A stretch of DNA of 64,000 nt, from positions 62,001-126,000 of the forward strand of contig CATLJY010000196.1 of the NCBI GenBank assembly GCA_949987705.1. The letters are read 5' to 3'. Origin of the DNA: Thereva unica (taxonomy: Eukaryota; Arthropoda; Insecta; Diptera; Therevidae). Position 1 is the first letter of the stretch, and each line of letters starts with the position of its first letter. Below the pieces are notes generated by a model. The model had not been told where the DNA came from and ran no database searches. It was given only the letters and a program-made list of their open reading frames with translations. This document shows positions 1 to 9,109 of this stretch, one piece after another. The position numbers and the translations under genes are program-made.

Positions 1-44
1 TGTTTTTTTTGTCTTTGAATCATCGCTACCCAGTAGGTAATGGA

Positions 45-280
45 AGTACTTTAAAAAGTATTTCTGCAGAAGCAGTCCAGTACTTCCACCCAGTACAAAA
101 AAACATTACACTTAGTACTTCTCTTTCTCCTTCCATAGAATGTTTTGAGGAAAGACTTACTTGACATATCTTTTGGAAGTACTTCCATCCAGTACAAAAC
201 AGACATTGCATCAACATGGTGATGGCCTAGAATGGAAAGTACTTCCTTTTTTCCTTCCATAGAATATGTTTTGGAAGTAC
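45..280. repeat. Imperfect tandem repeat around GGAAGTACTTCC
   Basis: The 12-bp palindrome GGAAGTACTTCC and partial versions recur about every 40-100 bases, with shared spacers such as CTTCCATAGAAT and CCAGTACAAAA. The array is short and degenerate. No coding signal is visible on either strand. It could be the edge of a palindromic element that continues to the left of the window. Confidence 0.5.
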
Positions 281-513
281 TTATACCACATTTATTATTG
301 AACTCATATACAAAGTGAATGTTTGGTAAATTTTTATAATGTAAATTAGTTGGGAGAGGGGCAAAGGGTTGGTGGAGATAAAATTAAGCAATTTATATAT
401 TTTTTTTCAAATTTACTAATGAATTCAAATATGAATATGTATGTACATTAAAGTTAAAAAACTTAATGACAGATAACATTATCTAAAGCCCTTATTTTCC
501 CACACACACACAT

Positions 514-600
514 CAGTCTGTGGAACAAACACGCACATTCAGTATTTCCGAACTCATACAGCATCCAAGAGTTCAAACGCAAGGTTCATCTTCAACTCCT
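514..600 (+). pseudogene. LINE reverse-transcriptase C-terminal relic (copy 1)
   Basis: A short plus-strand reading starting LWNK and continuing SVFPNSYSIQEFKRK matches the C-terminal tail common in insect LINE reverse transcriptases (LWN-LP, then FP--Y--Q-FK). Frame is lost after about 30 residues and nothing of the polymerase palm is left. Similar tails occur at 7,221 and 8,824, so these look like 3' ends of one old LINE family. I infer a dead 5'-truncated copy. Confidence 0.5.
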
Positions 601-1195
601 CATGCACCTTCGATGACCTTTCATCTATCTTATCATTTCTATCGTTCGAGCAACGCTTTCTACTAGACATCTGATCTTGACGAGTACGACATGGCGGACT
701 GGTAGTACAAAGGGTGACACCTGAGCTTAGACTTACACATAAAAAAAAATACGGTGGGTGTGTGTACTTATGTACACGCATTAGAAGTTATACTTCTTTG
801 GCACTAATTTTTAATTTCTACGCAAATATTTTATTGGATTCTTTCTATTTTCGTGCATTGGAAGGTGCAAGCATTATAATGCAGACACGATCAAGGCTGT
901 CGGTTATACCGTATTCTAATCCTAACTAAAATCACCAACTAGTTGGGTCATTAGGCCTAATTGCAATTATCTTAAGATGGGCTTAAGATGCCTCATGAAA
1001 TTCTCTTAAGACTGGCTAATTTTCTACCAACACGTAATGTGCGTCGCAAAGCTGGATCAGCATTTATTTACCTGATAATACTACTGGTGCTTTTAAGCCC
1101 AACTCACTTCTTTTTTGTTCATTTCCCCCTTGCTTCTGATTGAGGAATTTAGCTTCTCCTCCACTTTAGTCAGTAGATCAAACGATCGTACCATT
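601..1195. other. No recognisable feature
   Basis: Non-coding sequence with no frame that resembles a known family. It may include the 3' untranslated part of the LINE relic just upstream. Confidence 0.4.
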
Positions 1196-1330
1196 ATAGT
1201 CTAAGATGTTCATTGCCCTTAGCCGTGCCTTTAGCTGTAGGTTACAGTGCAGCAGTTTGCTCGGCTAATCTCCGGCAATCCAAAAGGACATCGTCTGTGT
1301 CTTCTGTCACAATGAGGAATTCCAGGCGTT
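1196..1330 (-). pseudogene. Possible LINE C-terminal relic
   Basis: The minus strand reads EDTDDVLLDCRRLAEQ for about 20 residues, resembling the region after the reverse transcriptase of many insect LINEs, where a Cys/His cluster precedes a D/E-HVL--C motif. The frame is broken on both sides. This is a weak assignment made on one short motif. Confidence 0.25.
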
Positions 1331-1540
1331 GCGTTGCGTAGACTCATTTTGCCCGTATGCTCTCGTAACTCACCTGTGGGTTCATCGACCTTGGGTAGAT
1401 TCATTCTACTTCCTTTGCCACTACTGAAATAAACGTCACTTCCAAATTCTGTTCACTTTCCTAGATTCTTCTTTTAGTTGTTACTCAATTAAATTGAGTG
1501 TTACGGCGCAGCAGCGCGTAACAGATATCTTCAGAAAAAA

Positions 1541-1715
1541 AAAACCTAAAACACAACACAATACAATACAAACATGTAAACATAAACAAACAGACAAAAA
1601 TTACTAATAAAATAAATATATTAAGCCTATAAAATACATTTCTAAAACTACAACTAAATTAAACTAATAAAATTAAAATAAACCTACATCTAAATAAAAA
1701 CTAAATCTAACTACT
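1541..1715. repeat. A-rich low-complexity tract
   Basis: Long A/C/T-poor-in-G sequence made of AAAAC, AATAAA and ACTAAA words. No coding potential. It could be a degraded LINE tail or simple sequence expansion next to the MITE that follows. Confidence 0.5.
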
Positions 1716-1718
1716 TAT

Positions 1719-2289
1719 TGACCATGTTTACGCGAAGATATTTAAGCTTATAACATCGTTATCAGTAGTAATTTTAAAAGCGTTTACGCGCAAATATTTT
1801 GGTTCGTGTCACTGCTATCCGTAGTAGTTTTAAGAACGTTTACGCGCGTTAAAATTTTTCCACCAGCAGATATCAGTTTTTAAAGTACCTACTTAGATCT
1901 AATATAAACTGTCAAGCTGACAGTCAAATAAATAAATAAATAGATTGGAAGAAGTTTAACTAAATTTTATCATTAAATGAACATAAATCGAGATGTATTA
2001 ATCCTCATAAACCATCATAGACAAGTTCTGCAGCGTTTATTACGTAAATAAACTTTCCTTTCGTTTAATTTAAAATCACAGTTTCCTTAATGTTTTTACT
2101 AAAACTGTCAAACAACTGTTTACGCCTACTACTTAACTCAGTTTTCCTTAATAAAGTTGTTACCTTAGCACATTTATTTAAGCTTAACACCACTAACGAA
2201 AGCAGTATTAAGGGGCGTTTACGCGTATGAAAATCAGTGTTAAGGTTGTTATAAACAGTTTTAGAGGCTTCGCGTAAACATGGTCATTA
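1719..2289. mobile_element. Palindromic-end MITE with TTTACGCG repeats
   Basis: The left end TGACCATGTTTACGCGAAG (starting near 1,720) reappears inverted and exact at 2,267-2,285, giving 19-bp terminal inverted repeats about 570 bp apart. TTA lies next to both ends, within one base, which fits a PIF/Harbinger-type 3-bp target, but the register is not exact. Inside, GTTTACGCG occurs several times in both orientations and ACTGTCA-AGC-TGACAGT forms a 7-bp hairpin at 1,908-1,924. No transposase fragment is present. Confidence 0.6.
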
Positions 2290-2667
2290 ACTAACTAACA
2301 AAGTACCTGCAAAGAGAAAATGATTAAAAATTGACCAACAATAAATATAATAAATAATTACCTGGAAGGCACCTGGACCAAGTGCCTTCAACCAAAAGAA
2401 GCAGGAAAAAACAGGGCTCAATATCTAAAATTAAATAAATAAAATAAAATAAACGTTAAAAAATATATAAAAATATTCAAAACTAAATTTTACTTACCCA
2501 ATTCTATTAGGACATGTAGAAATGTTAATTCCAATCAGAAAGCTCAAAAGCTTCAAGCTGGGGTGAGATCAGAATAAACCAATTTGGTCTAAACTCAAAA
2601 GTTATACGACTTTAAACGTGTATAACAGCTTTCTCCCCCCCAGCTTTAAGCTTTCGATCGGATGCGT

Positions 2668-2760
2668 CTGATCTATAAAATTCACAGCAGCAGCACGAAC
2701 TTGGCTTTTTAAGTTTCACATTCCGTCCAGTTTGATTCAGCTCGCGAAACGAAAACCAGA
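2668..2760 (+). promoter_or_regulatory. Possible TATA-type promoter upstream of hairpin array
   Basis: TCTATAAAAT at about 2,671 is followed 30-60 bases downstream by pyrimidine-rich CACATTCCGTCCAGTTTG, compatible with a TATA box and an arthropod start-site region. It sits directly before the five GACAGG hairpins, so a transcript would begin with the structured array. This is position-based inference only. Confidence 0.25.
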
Positions 2761-2953
2761 CAGGCATTGACCGTCAAGGAAGAAGACCAGGAAAACATTT
2801 TTTTTTAATTTTTTTAATAATCATATTCAACAAGACAGGCGAAGACCGTCTTTTATTTTTCAGAATTCGACAGGTATTTACCGTCGCAAATAATACTTTG
2901 GCTGGCATTAGTCGCCAAATTAGGGACTTAGATAATCGACAGGTTTCACCGTC
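2759..2953 (+). repeat. Five-copy GACAGG-N-CCGTC hairpin repeat
   Basis: Copies at 2759-2775, 2834-2850, 2869-2885, 2900-2916 and 2938-2953. Four have GACAGG, a 5-6 base loop, then CCGTC, pairing as GAC-(A bulge)-GG with CC-GTC. The fourth copy has GGC..GCC in place of GAC..GTC, so both partners of one pair changed together, plus one G.T pair. The flanks also extend the stems differently (AA/TT, C/G, TTT/AAA, C/G). Spacers between copies are unrelated and uneven, so this is not an ordinary satellite. Confidence 0.75.
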
Positions 2954-4208
2954 GGTTCGGGGGTTAGCTTAGTGAATAATTCTTGTAGTTATCGGTGGTG
3001 GAAACATCGTGGGAAAGGAATCTAGGAAATTTCCCAACAAATGTTATGGGGAGATTTCAAGAGTATTTTTACCTTGAAATTTCCAGTGTAATATTTATAG
3101 GTTTGATTGAATAAATTTAATTAGGAGTTTTCAAAGGTGTGGATATACTTTGAACACTCCTAGAGGAATTATTCCAAAATTGTATGACTAAAGCGCACCT
3201 CGCCAAGATACAAGGGCTGTTTTTATTTATGTATTGGTGAAAGAAAATTATATTCACGGTTCCAAACACGGGTGATTCGAAAATCACCTTTGAGTGGAAC
3301 AATTAGTCAAAGCTTACAGAAAGTTTTCCTTGAATCTAAGGCGCCATAAAAGCAAGGTTAATATTAATTATTTTAAGCAATAGTGGCCAATTTTAAGCTC
3401 AATGAGCTACCATTAAAAATTGCAAGAAGCAAATCTTATACGGCGCTATTTGCGGTGAAAAAACAACCGTTGCAATTATTGAGTGTTGGCAGCCACGTCT
3501 GGTATAATCCGACGTAATTAAAAGAGGAATTTTTCCATGTTCACAAGGGAATTTCTCTGAGCTTTGATAGTTTAATAAATCTTTGGACAAATAATAATTA
3601 TTATTTAATTACAGATATCCAGGAATTATCCGGATTTGTTATAAGATAATTTTAAATTGACCTTCAGTCAAATCAATTTGCATTTTTGGTTAAAGTATTC
3701 AGTTAAAATAAGAATTTAAATAGATTTAATTAGCTTTTATAATATTTAGGAGAAATTATATTTGAATTTTAAACCACTCCTGCGTTTTTTATCAGAGACC
3801 TATCCTTTTACAGCATTTTTAGAGATTTGAAAATAATATTTAAAAATTTTATTATTTTCGGCGTCTCGCGCCGAAACATTGAGTGGGTTAGGGAAATTGA
3901 AATATGATACGAAGAGTTTCATACTAAGGACATTAATGTATCGGCAAATACAGCATCAACGCTTCCAACGTTTGAGTGACAACACTCCGAACCTGTCCAA
4001 ACACCATCGTTGGACGCTTGACATTGGACATTCGTAGTTCGAGTAGCGGCCACACAATGCGTTCTACCATCAAACGCCCAACGTTGGAAAGTGCTCATAG
4101 CATCGTTTAGAGCCGGTTTTAGCTGAAAACTAGGATATGTAATTTATTTCCCTCCATAGTCTCTGGTTAAAAACCTCCTCACCCATGGACATCGTGAACG
4201 GACTTTGG

Positions 4209-4427
4209 CTACGAATTTTCATATGCCCATATAATAATAAACTTAATAGCTAAAGGATTGGAGTTGCAATGCTTGCCCTTTATAGCCTCTACCTCTTCGC
4301 CAATATCGTCCGTAGGCCGTATCAGAACATCAAAATTGGCAGCGTGCAGTAAATTAGGGCATGGGATAAAAATGCAGCACGCTGCAATCAAAAGTATTTC
4401 AATTGGCTGAGGCTGGTAAAATGACAA
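4209..4427 (-). pseudogene. Possible Harbinger transposase C-terminal relic
   Basis: A 72-codon minus frame includes IAACC and then an acidic tail (DDIGEEVEAIKGK), loosely like the ACC-LHN helix and acidic end of Harbinger transposases. No catalytic residue lies in it and the frame overlaps two 48-bp palindromes, so the resemblance may be chance. Confidence 0.2.
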
Positions 4428-4482
4428 GCAAAGCAGCGTGCCGCATGTTCATTTATCATGTCTTAAATTTGCGGTACGCTGC
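4339..4482. repeat. Two tandem GCAGCGTGC palindromes
   Basis: GCAGCGTGC at 4339 pairs with GCACGCTGC at 4377-4385 (9 of 9). GCAGCGTGCCGCA at 4433-4445 pairs with TGCGGTACGCTGC at 4470-4482 (12 of 13). Both are about 48 bp long and share the same arm but not the same loop, suggesting two insertions or a duplication of a tiny foldback unit. Confidence 0.6.
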
Positions 4483-4630
4483 ATATTTGAGGTTCTGATA
4501 GGGCCTCCAGCAAACCCATCGTAGCTACAGGCCTGGAAGCAGCCGGTGCCGATCCTACATTTGCTTGAATGGATGACATTTCTCGTGTAATAACATAGTG
4601 GGGCCGAGTTTTTAAGTTTATTTTTGCAAT

Positions 4631-5210
4631 AAAAAGTTGTAAAATATTGTATTTTATCCCTTTTTTCTGCACCTGGATTACCAGTGATTAGTGTTTCAGT
4701 GATTGAATTAAAACAATTTCAAAAAATTTAGTGAACCAATATGGTTTAATGGTTTAATTGTGAAGGTGACCAATTGTGTTTACATTCGCTGTGGTTTTGT
4801 CGAGTTATTTTAGGGAAAAAATGTTGAATTTGTGTGGTTATTGAGTTAAAAGTGAATTTAAAGTGATTAAAGCTTGTTGAAGAATAATTTTTAAAAATAT
4901 TAAAGCAGAAGAATGTGTAGGAAAAAGTTCAAAATTTTTGTTATTCAAGTTGTGTGGTGGTACTTGCACTTATGTTTTAATAACTATTCCGTAATAATTT
5001 TTAACCATTTTAAATTCACTTTTAATTTCATTACCACATAAATCCAACATTTTTTCCTAAATTAACACGAAAAAACCACCATGAATGTAAACAAAACTGG
5101 TCACCTTATCAATTTCATTCAATTTATTCACTCGGATCACTAACCAACTTATCACCGGTAATACACGTGGAGTAAAAAATGTTAAAATACAATATTTTGC
5201 CACTTTTTAC
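4631..5210. mobile_element. Imperfect foldback element (~580 bp)
   Basis: The left arm (about 4,631-4,872) and right arm (about 4,997-5,210) are inverted copies with many substitutions; AAAATATTGTATTTT, TGTTTACATTC, AAAAAATGTTG and AAAAGTGAATTTAAA are shared in order. The centre lies near 4,935. There is no coding capacity and no clean target duplication. Age is suggested by the divergence of the arms. Confidence 0.65.
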
Positions 5211-5234
5211 GAGTTAAAAACTATGAGTCTATGA

Positions 5235-5325
5235 TATTATCACTGTCATATCTTAGAGAAATATTTACAGAATTAAAAGATGGAGCAAAACATATAGGGC
5301 TGCAAATAAACGCAGAGAAGAGTAA
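5235..5325 (+). pseudogene. LINE reverse-transcriptase fragment (thumb region)
   Basis: Plus-strand translation LREIFTELKDGAKHIGLQIN followed by AEKSK matches the segment after the (Y/A)DD box of RTE-like and similar LINEs, where an A--IGL-IN--KT-K motif is typical. About 30 residues survive. The fragment ends exactly at the inverted repeat of the Harbinger derivative that follows. There is a stop just upstream in the same frame. Confidence 0.55.
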
Positions 5326-6657
5326 AGGCCCCCATACACGGTCCAATTGGTTGTACAGCGAAGTGCGGTTGTACAACCAAAACTATCGATAGTGGACCGG
5401 TCGGCCGACCAAAACTCGGTTTGCTCATCGGTTTGATGAAAATCAAACTGGGTTTGATTTTTTGAAGGCGTGGTTGGATTTTTTGAAGGCGTGGTCACCG
5501 GTGCTCCAACATGCATGAAAGTAGTGGCGTAGTGCTCCAACCGACATCGAAAAACATTACATTAAAATAATTCATTATTTTGGATTTAAGTCATTTTATA
5601 AATTTTAATGAATTTTTGGATTTCAAAAAAGAAGAAACAAAGTCTTTGTTAATTATAAAATCCCTTAAATTAAATAAAAAAATATGGACTGCATTCTAAA
5701 GAAAGGTTTTCAGATAATATTTTGTAATTCATCCTTCTTTAGTTGAAGTTTACTTTTAATGAAATCCTCTTTTATTTAATTTCGAATAAACCTATTATTT
5801 TAATAAATTTTGATGCATTTGGATTATTCCTGAGCGGCAAATAGTAAATTATTTTTGCGAATGTAATTTGTACAATTCTAGAATTTCTGATAACAGAAAC
5901 ATCCTCAAATTTGGCAAATCGCAAAATTTTTATTATGTTTTGTTTTGGGGTGTTGTTAAATTTATGGAAATTTTCAGGTAGGACTAATATTTCCTTTTTT
6001 AGGAAATATAGCTAAATTGACACTCAAAACATGCATCATTTACGTTATTCCATTGCAGATTTTATGTAAAATACTCACATAACCCTTTAGGTAGGGAAAA
6101 TATTCCTTTTTTAGGTAAAGAACAGGTAAAGCGTGTAGGTGAAGGGTTGTTGTTCGATGTTTCCCAGCTCTGAGGTAAAGAAACAACAAAAAATCATTCA
6201 TAGAATCTTATTGCAAATTTTATGACTCTGTTTTCATTCTAAAAAAAGAAATGAGATGTTTATAACCTTCTTAGCCACACAGACAATGTACCGTTGTAAT
6301 TGTTGAGAGCAGGTAATTTATTATAATTCCTTTCATCCATTCTGAGGAAATTTTTAAAGTCCCTCATGGATGTCTCCTGCAACTCTTTTAACAAATTAAC
6401 GTGAGAATATTTTTGTCGTTTCAAGAGCCACTGTTTGGTCCATAAATTTCTTCTTTTTCTTGCACTTTTTTTCTCGGAGCAAATGTCTATCACCATCGTT
6501 GATAACACTAATTTTAACTTTTGATTACTATCCATGTTAACTCTTTCGCGGCCGCACAGAAAATGAAGCTGTACAACCAAAAAGCGCAGTTGTGGGATAT
6601 CACATTTTTGGTTGTACAGCATGGTTGTACAGCCAATTTGACCGTGTATGGGGGCCT
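5326..6657 (-). mobile_element. Harbinger deletion derivative with one transposase exon
   Basis: Ends AGGCCCCCATACACGGTC and its inverse GACCGTGTATGGGGGCCT define a 1,332-bp element with further sub-terminal repeats of GGTTGTACAGC/GGTTGTACAACC in both orientations. The flanks read TAA before and TTA after, so either a TA or a 3-bp target is possible and I cannot decide. The only coding remnant is the transposase N-terminal exon on the minus strand. The rest of the transposase is deleted, so it depends on a relative for movement. Confidence 0.65.
6260..6535 (-). pseudogene. PIF/Harbinger transposase N-terminal exon
   Basis: Starting at MDSNQ, the frame contains KRRNLWTKQWLLKRQKYSH and then LKELQETSMRDFKNFLRM. 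This is the standard N-terminal block of Harbinger transposases (basic stretch, W--WL-R---H, L--EL---D---F-NF-RM). It is followed by a likely intron or deletion junction; none of the D-D-E catalytic residues is encoded in this element. The frame extends upstream only into the terminal repeat, so the internal Met is the better start. Confidence 0.7.
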
Positions 6658-6689
6658 TTACACAATGCTGACATGCAACCCCCACCATC

Positions 6690-7180
6690 GACTGTTCCGC
6701 CCACTCAATTTATAGAGTTTTCTTCAGGACGCGTGAAGTGTCTCAAAGAGCTTGACTCCAACATAGCCACTGGCTCCGACAAAATTCCTCCTATGGTTCT
6801 TAAAAAATGTGCCTCACCTTTGGCTAAACCTCTTCGCAAACTTTTTGGACTTTCATACTTCTCCGGAGTTTATCCTGACTCCTGGAAACTGGCTCATGTT
6901 CAGCCTATACCGAAAAAAGGTGAAGCTAGTGACCCTGCTAACTACCCCCCAATAGCAATTACTTCTATTCTCTCTAAAATTATGAAGACAATAAAAATAA
7001 TAGATAGAAAACTAATGGAATATTTTGAATGCAACTTAATATAAAATAACAAATAATACAGCTTAAGATCGAAAATATCTTCTGGCGACCAACTTTTTTC
7101 CTGACGGAGCACCTCAGCCAAAGTATACAGCGATTTGGTGAATCTGGCGTGGTTTCTGTGGATATCTCCAAGGCCTAATA
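6690..7180 (+). pseudogene. LINE reverse transcriptase relic (fingers/palm)
   Basis: Plus-strand frame with ATGSDKIPPMVLKKCAS, GVYPDSWKLAHVQPIPKKG and ANYPPIAITSILSKIMKTI is the start of a Jockey/CR1-type reverse transcriptase. After a stop near 7,042 the other frames still give GESGVVSVDISK, the region before the first catalytic Asp. The polymerase core after this point is missing, the sequence jumping to the C-terminal tail at 7,221. Confidence 0.75.
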
Positions 7181-7220
7181 GGCTTTATCTTCGAGCACAC
7201 TCCGATCTGGAAATTCGTTT

Positions 7221-7256
7221 ATAACAAGAACAACTATTCTGTGGAGCAACCTTCCA
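7221..7256 (+). pseudogene. LINE C-terminal relic (copy 2)
   Basis: ITRTTILWSNLP in the plus strand matches the LINE tail motif also seen at 514 and 8,824. It directly follows the reverse-transcriptase relic at 6,690-7,180 and is probably the 3' part of the same internally deleted copy. Confidence 0.5.
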
Positions 7257-7629
7257 AAGAAGAAGCCCAATCGAAGCTGGGAAATTGAAGCTCTTGAGAA
7301 GCTGCCGAAGCTTTCGTGATCCATAGTATCAATATTATCGCTATTTTGCTGAAATCCAATCCATAATAATATTTCAGTTTAAATAAATAATTTTTGGACA
7401 AATAGCTGAAATACATTTATTAAAATAATTATTCAACATCATTAATTCAATAATAAAATTGTTTTCACCAGAAATAGTATTACGCGGTACTTAGGTTCTT
7501 CCGCGGTTATACAAAAGCCACAAGTTTCCCAAATAATGAGAATATGAGAAAACCTTGAGAAAAGCAAAGCAAAACATGGGAGTCTATTGTGCGTGCTTCC
7601 AGAAAGCTTCCATAACATATGAATTGGAA

Positions 7630-8350
7630 TAGGGGCGGCGCTTTCATAGGTGCAAATGGTCCACTTGCACCGGGCGCAATTTCAATTAAGATTTCAAAAT
7701 TTATTTATTTAAAAAGTATTCCCGTGCCTTCATTGACATATATTACAGGAAATGCACCTTCTGTGCCTTTTTCAATTGTCTTCTGCAAGGTTTGGCCAAC
7801 CCAATTCCATTTAGTTCGCCTGGTATTGTCGTCTATCCTTTCTTGGTTGGCACGTTGCCATAGTTCTTGATTTGTAGTTCGTATTAGTCGTACTATTACA
7901 GATCCCTAATTCGGCGAGAAATGCCTGGATCGCCATCTGTTCTGCAGTTGTCGAAACTGCCTTCAATGTTCAGTAAGGCTGTTAAGTGGACTGTTTTTTT
8001 TTTCTATGCAAGACACCGAAAAACACCCTGGAGCATTAAACAGCATTATCGGAAGAGTTTTGTGAAGTTAAAGCGTAAGCAGACTCAGCACAAAAGCAAG
8101 ATCGCGAAGCAAATCCTGATTGATCAAAGGTAAGGGCGTTTCAAAGGTGCAACGCCGGGCGCAATTTCAGAATTTCATAAAAAAAGTGAAAAAGATTTCC
8201 CGTGCGTTCATTTTCATATATCAATGGAACTCCAAAGAGTGTTTGTGGATTTTTCCATTGTCTTTCACTACGATCAAAAAATGAACAGAAATTATGGGGG
8301 CGCAATATGGCATACTGCACCGGGCGCAAAAAAGTCAAATCCCGGCCCTG
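7630..8350. mobile_element. Short hAT-type element with exact 8-bp target duplication
   Basis: AATTGGAA occurs at 7622-7629 and again at 8351-8358. Between them the ends are TAGGGGCGGCGC on the left and CCCGGCCCTG on the right (inverse CAGGGCCGGG), which fit hAT terminal repeats, each followed by GCACCGGGCGC motifs. The 8-bp duplication is diagnostic of hAT-type insertion. The 721-bp body has one plus frame (7,921-8,133) rich in Lys/Arg/Gln that may be a transposase N-terminus, but it has no motif I can identify with confidence. Confidence 0.75.
7921..8133 (+). pseudogene. Basic frame inside hAT element, possibly transposase start
   Basis: A 70-codon frame, strongly basic in its second half (KSFVKLKRKQTQHKSKIAKQ). 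hAT transposases of the ZMYM-associated type begin with a similar basic stretch, but nothing downstream (zinc finger, RNase-H-like core, dimerisation domain) is present. It could equally be chance in a 721-bp non-autonomous element. Confidence 0.25.
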
Positions 8351-8823
8351 AATTGGAAGCGCTACTTTCTTGCTTCTTTTGGCAGCGCTTGATTATTTTC
8401 CAGCTGGGTAGGGACTGTTAAATCGATATTAATGCTCTTGTATCTGTAGGGCAATATTTTTCCACCCCACAAGCCTGACCTACTCGGCCCACTCACACAT
8501 CCTACAGCTTTTATTTTCCCACACACTACGGTCTCTAAGTTAATTTGCAAATCAAACTACTCGACTAAGAAAAGATCTTCCACAAACTGGCAGCAACATC
8601 GCAGAGTTGAAATCAAAATGCCTACAATTTTTTTGAACTCCAATGGAGCTCGGTCTTACAAAACTGCCTTGTCTTGACTAGATAAGGTACAAACTGATTT
8701 TTGATAGTTCCATTTGCTCCTCCATAGACACATTAACCCATCTAAAAAATTAATCGAATTATTATAGCGACTGTTAGGCAGAAACTACCATACTCGGCAC
8801 AATACCTAGGAATTATTTTATTA

Positions 8824-8905
8824 ATAGAACTACTACGCTGTGGAAGAATCCTCCGCAGTCGTTATTTTCGAACTTGTACAATATTCAAGAGTTCCAAAGT
8901 TTCAT
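8824..8905 (+). pseudogene. LINE C-terminal relic (copy 3)
   Basis: Plus-strand NRTTTLWKNPPQSLFSNLYN then IQEFQSF is the same tail as at 514-600, including the RTT-LW start also found at 7,221. The frame decays immediately after. No target duplication or poly-A could be placed. Confidence 0.5.
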
Positions 8906-9068
8906 CCCCTTCAACATCCCCCTATTTTCCATTAACCATTCTATTCTAGTACTAGACATTTCATGACAAGCTGGTATGTAGTACGAGAGGTGATTCCGGC
9001 GCTCCGAACTGCCGCATTAAAAATCTCCTTTTACCTGACAGCAGAGAAAAGGCTACTCTAAAAAAATT

Positions 9069-9109
9069 CAAAGGGGTTTAATCCCTTTAGAATTGTTAAA
9101 AACAATTCT
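9069..9109. repeat. Two abutting hairpins
   Basis: AAAGGG (9070-9075) pairs with CCCTTT (9083-9088), and directly after it AGAATTGTT (9089-9097) pairs with AACAATTCT (9101-9109) across a 3-base loop. Both stems are perfect. The style matches the hairpins in the 2.4-3.9 kb array. Confidence 0.5.

Larger units (their letters stand above)
2365..3923. repeat. Array of tandem, mutually different hairpins
   Basis: Nearly every 30-80 bases in this stretch there is a short inverted repeat with a small loop. Examples with perfect or near-perfect stems: 2365-2372/2382-2389 (8 bp), 2547-2563/2638-2654 (16 of 17), 2601-2607/2620-2626 (7), 3050-3061/3073-3084 (11 of 12 plus G.T), 3122-3136/3148-3162 (14 of 15), 3271-3277/3282-3288 (7, CGAA loop) inside 3259-3264/3295-3300, 3396-3400/3404-3408, 3429-3434/3448-3453, 3495-3499/3511-3515, an 18-bp palindrome at 3589-3606, 3657-3661/3667-3671, 3829-3837/3851-3859 (9) and 3856-3863/3869-3876 (8). 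No long frame exists. Identity is unknown. It could be a structured RNA leader, an element rich in hairpins, or the product of repeated template switching. Confidence 0.65.

Noticed and set aside
2365..3923. Hairpin array as a mitochondrial tRNA cluster inserted in the nucleus
   Set aside because: I could find no cloverleaf with consistent acceptor, anticodon and T arms; most hairpins stand alone and the stems are of unequal length.
2365..3923. Hairpin array as a CRISPR array or a hammerhead-ribozyme retrozyme
   Set aside because: There is no constant repeat with regular spacers, and no CTGATGA plus GAAA hammerhead core in the region.
6260..6688. Full 142-codon frame as the transposase start
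   Set aside because: The first 51 codons read through the terminal inverted repeat. The recognisable transposase block begins at the internal Met near 6,535.
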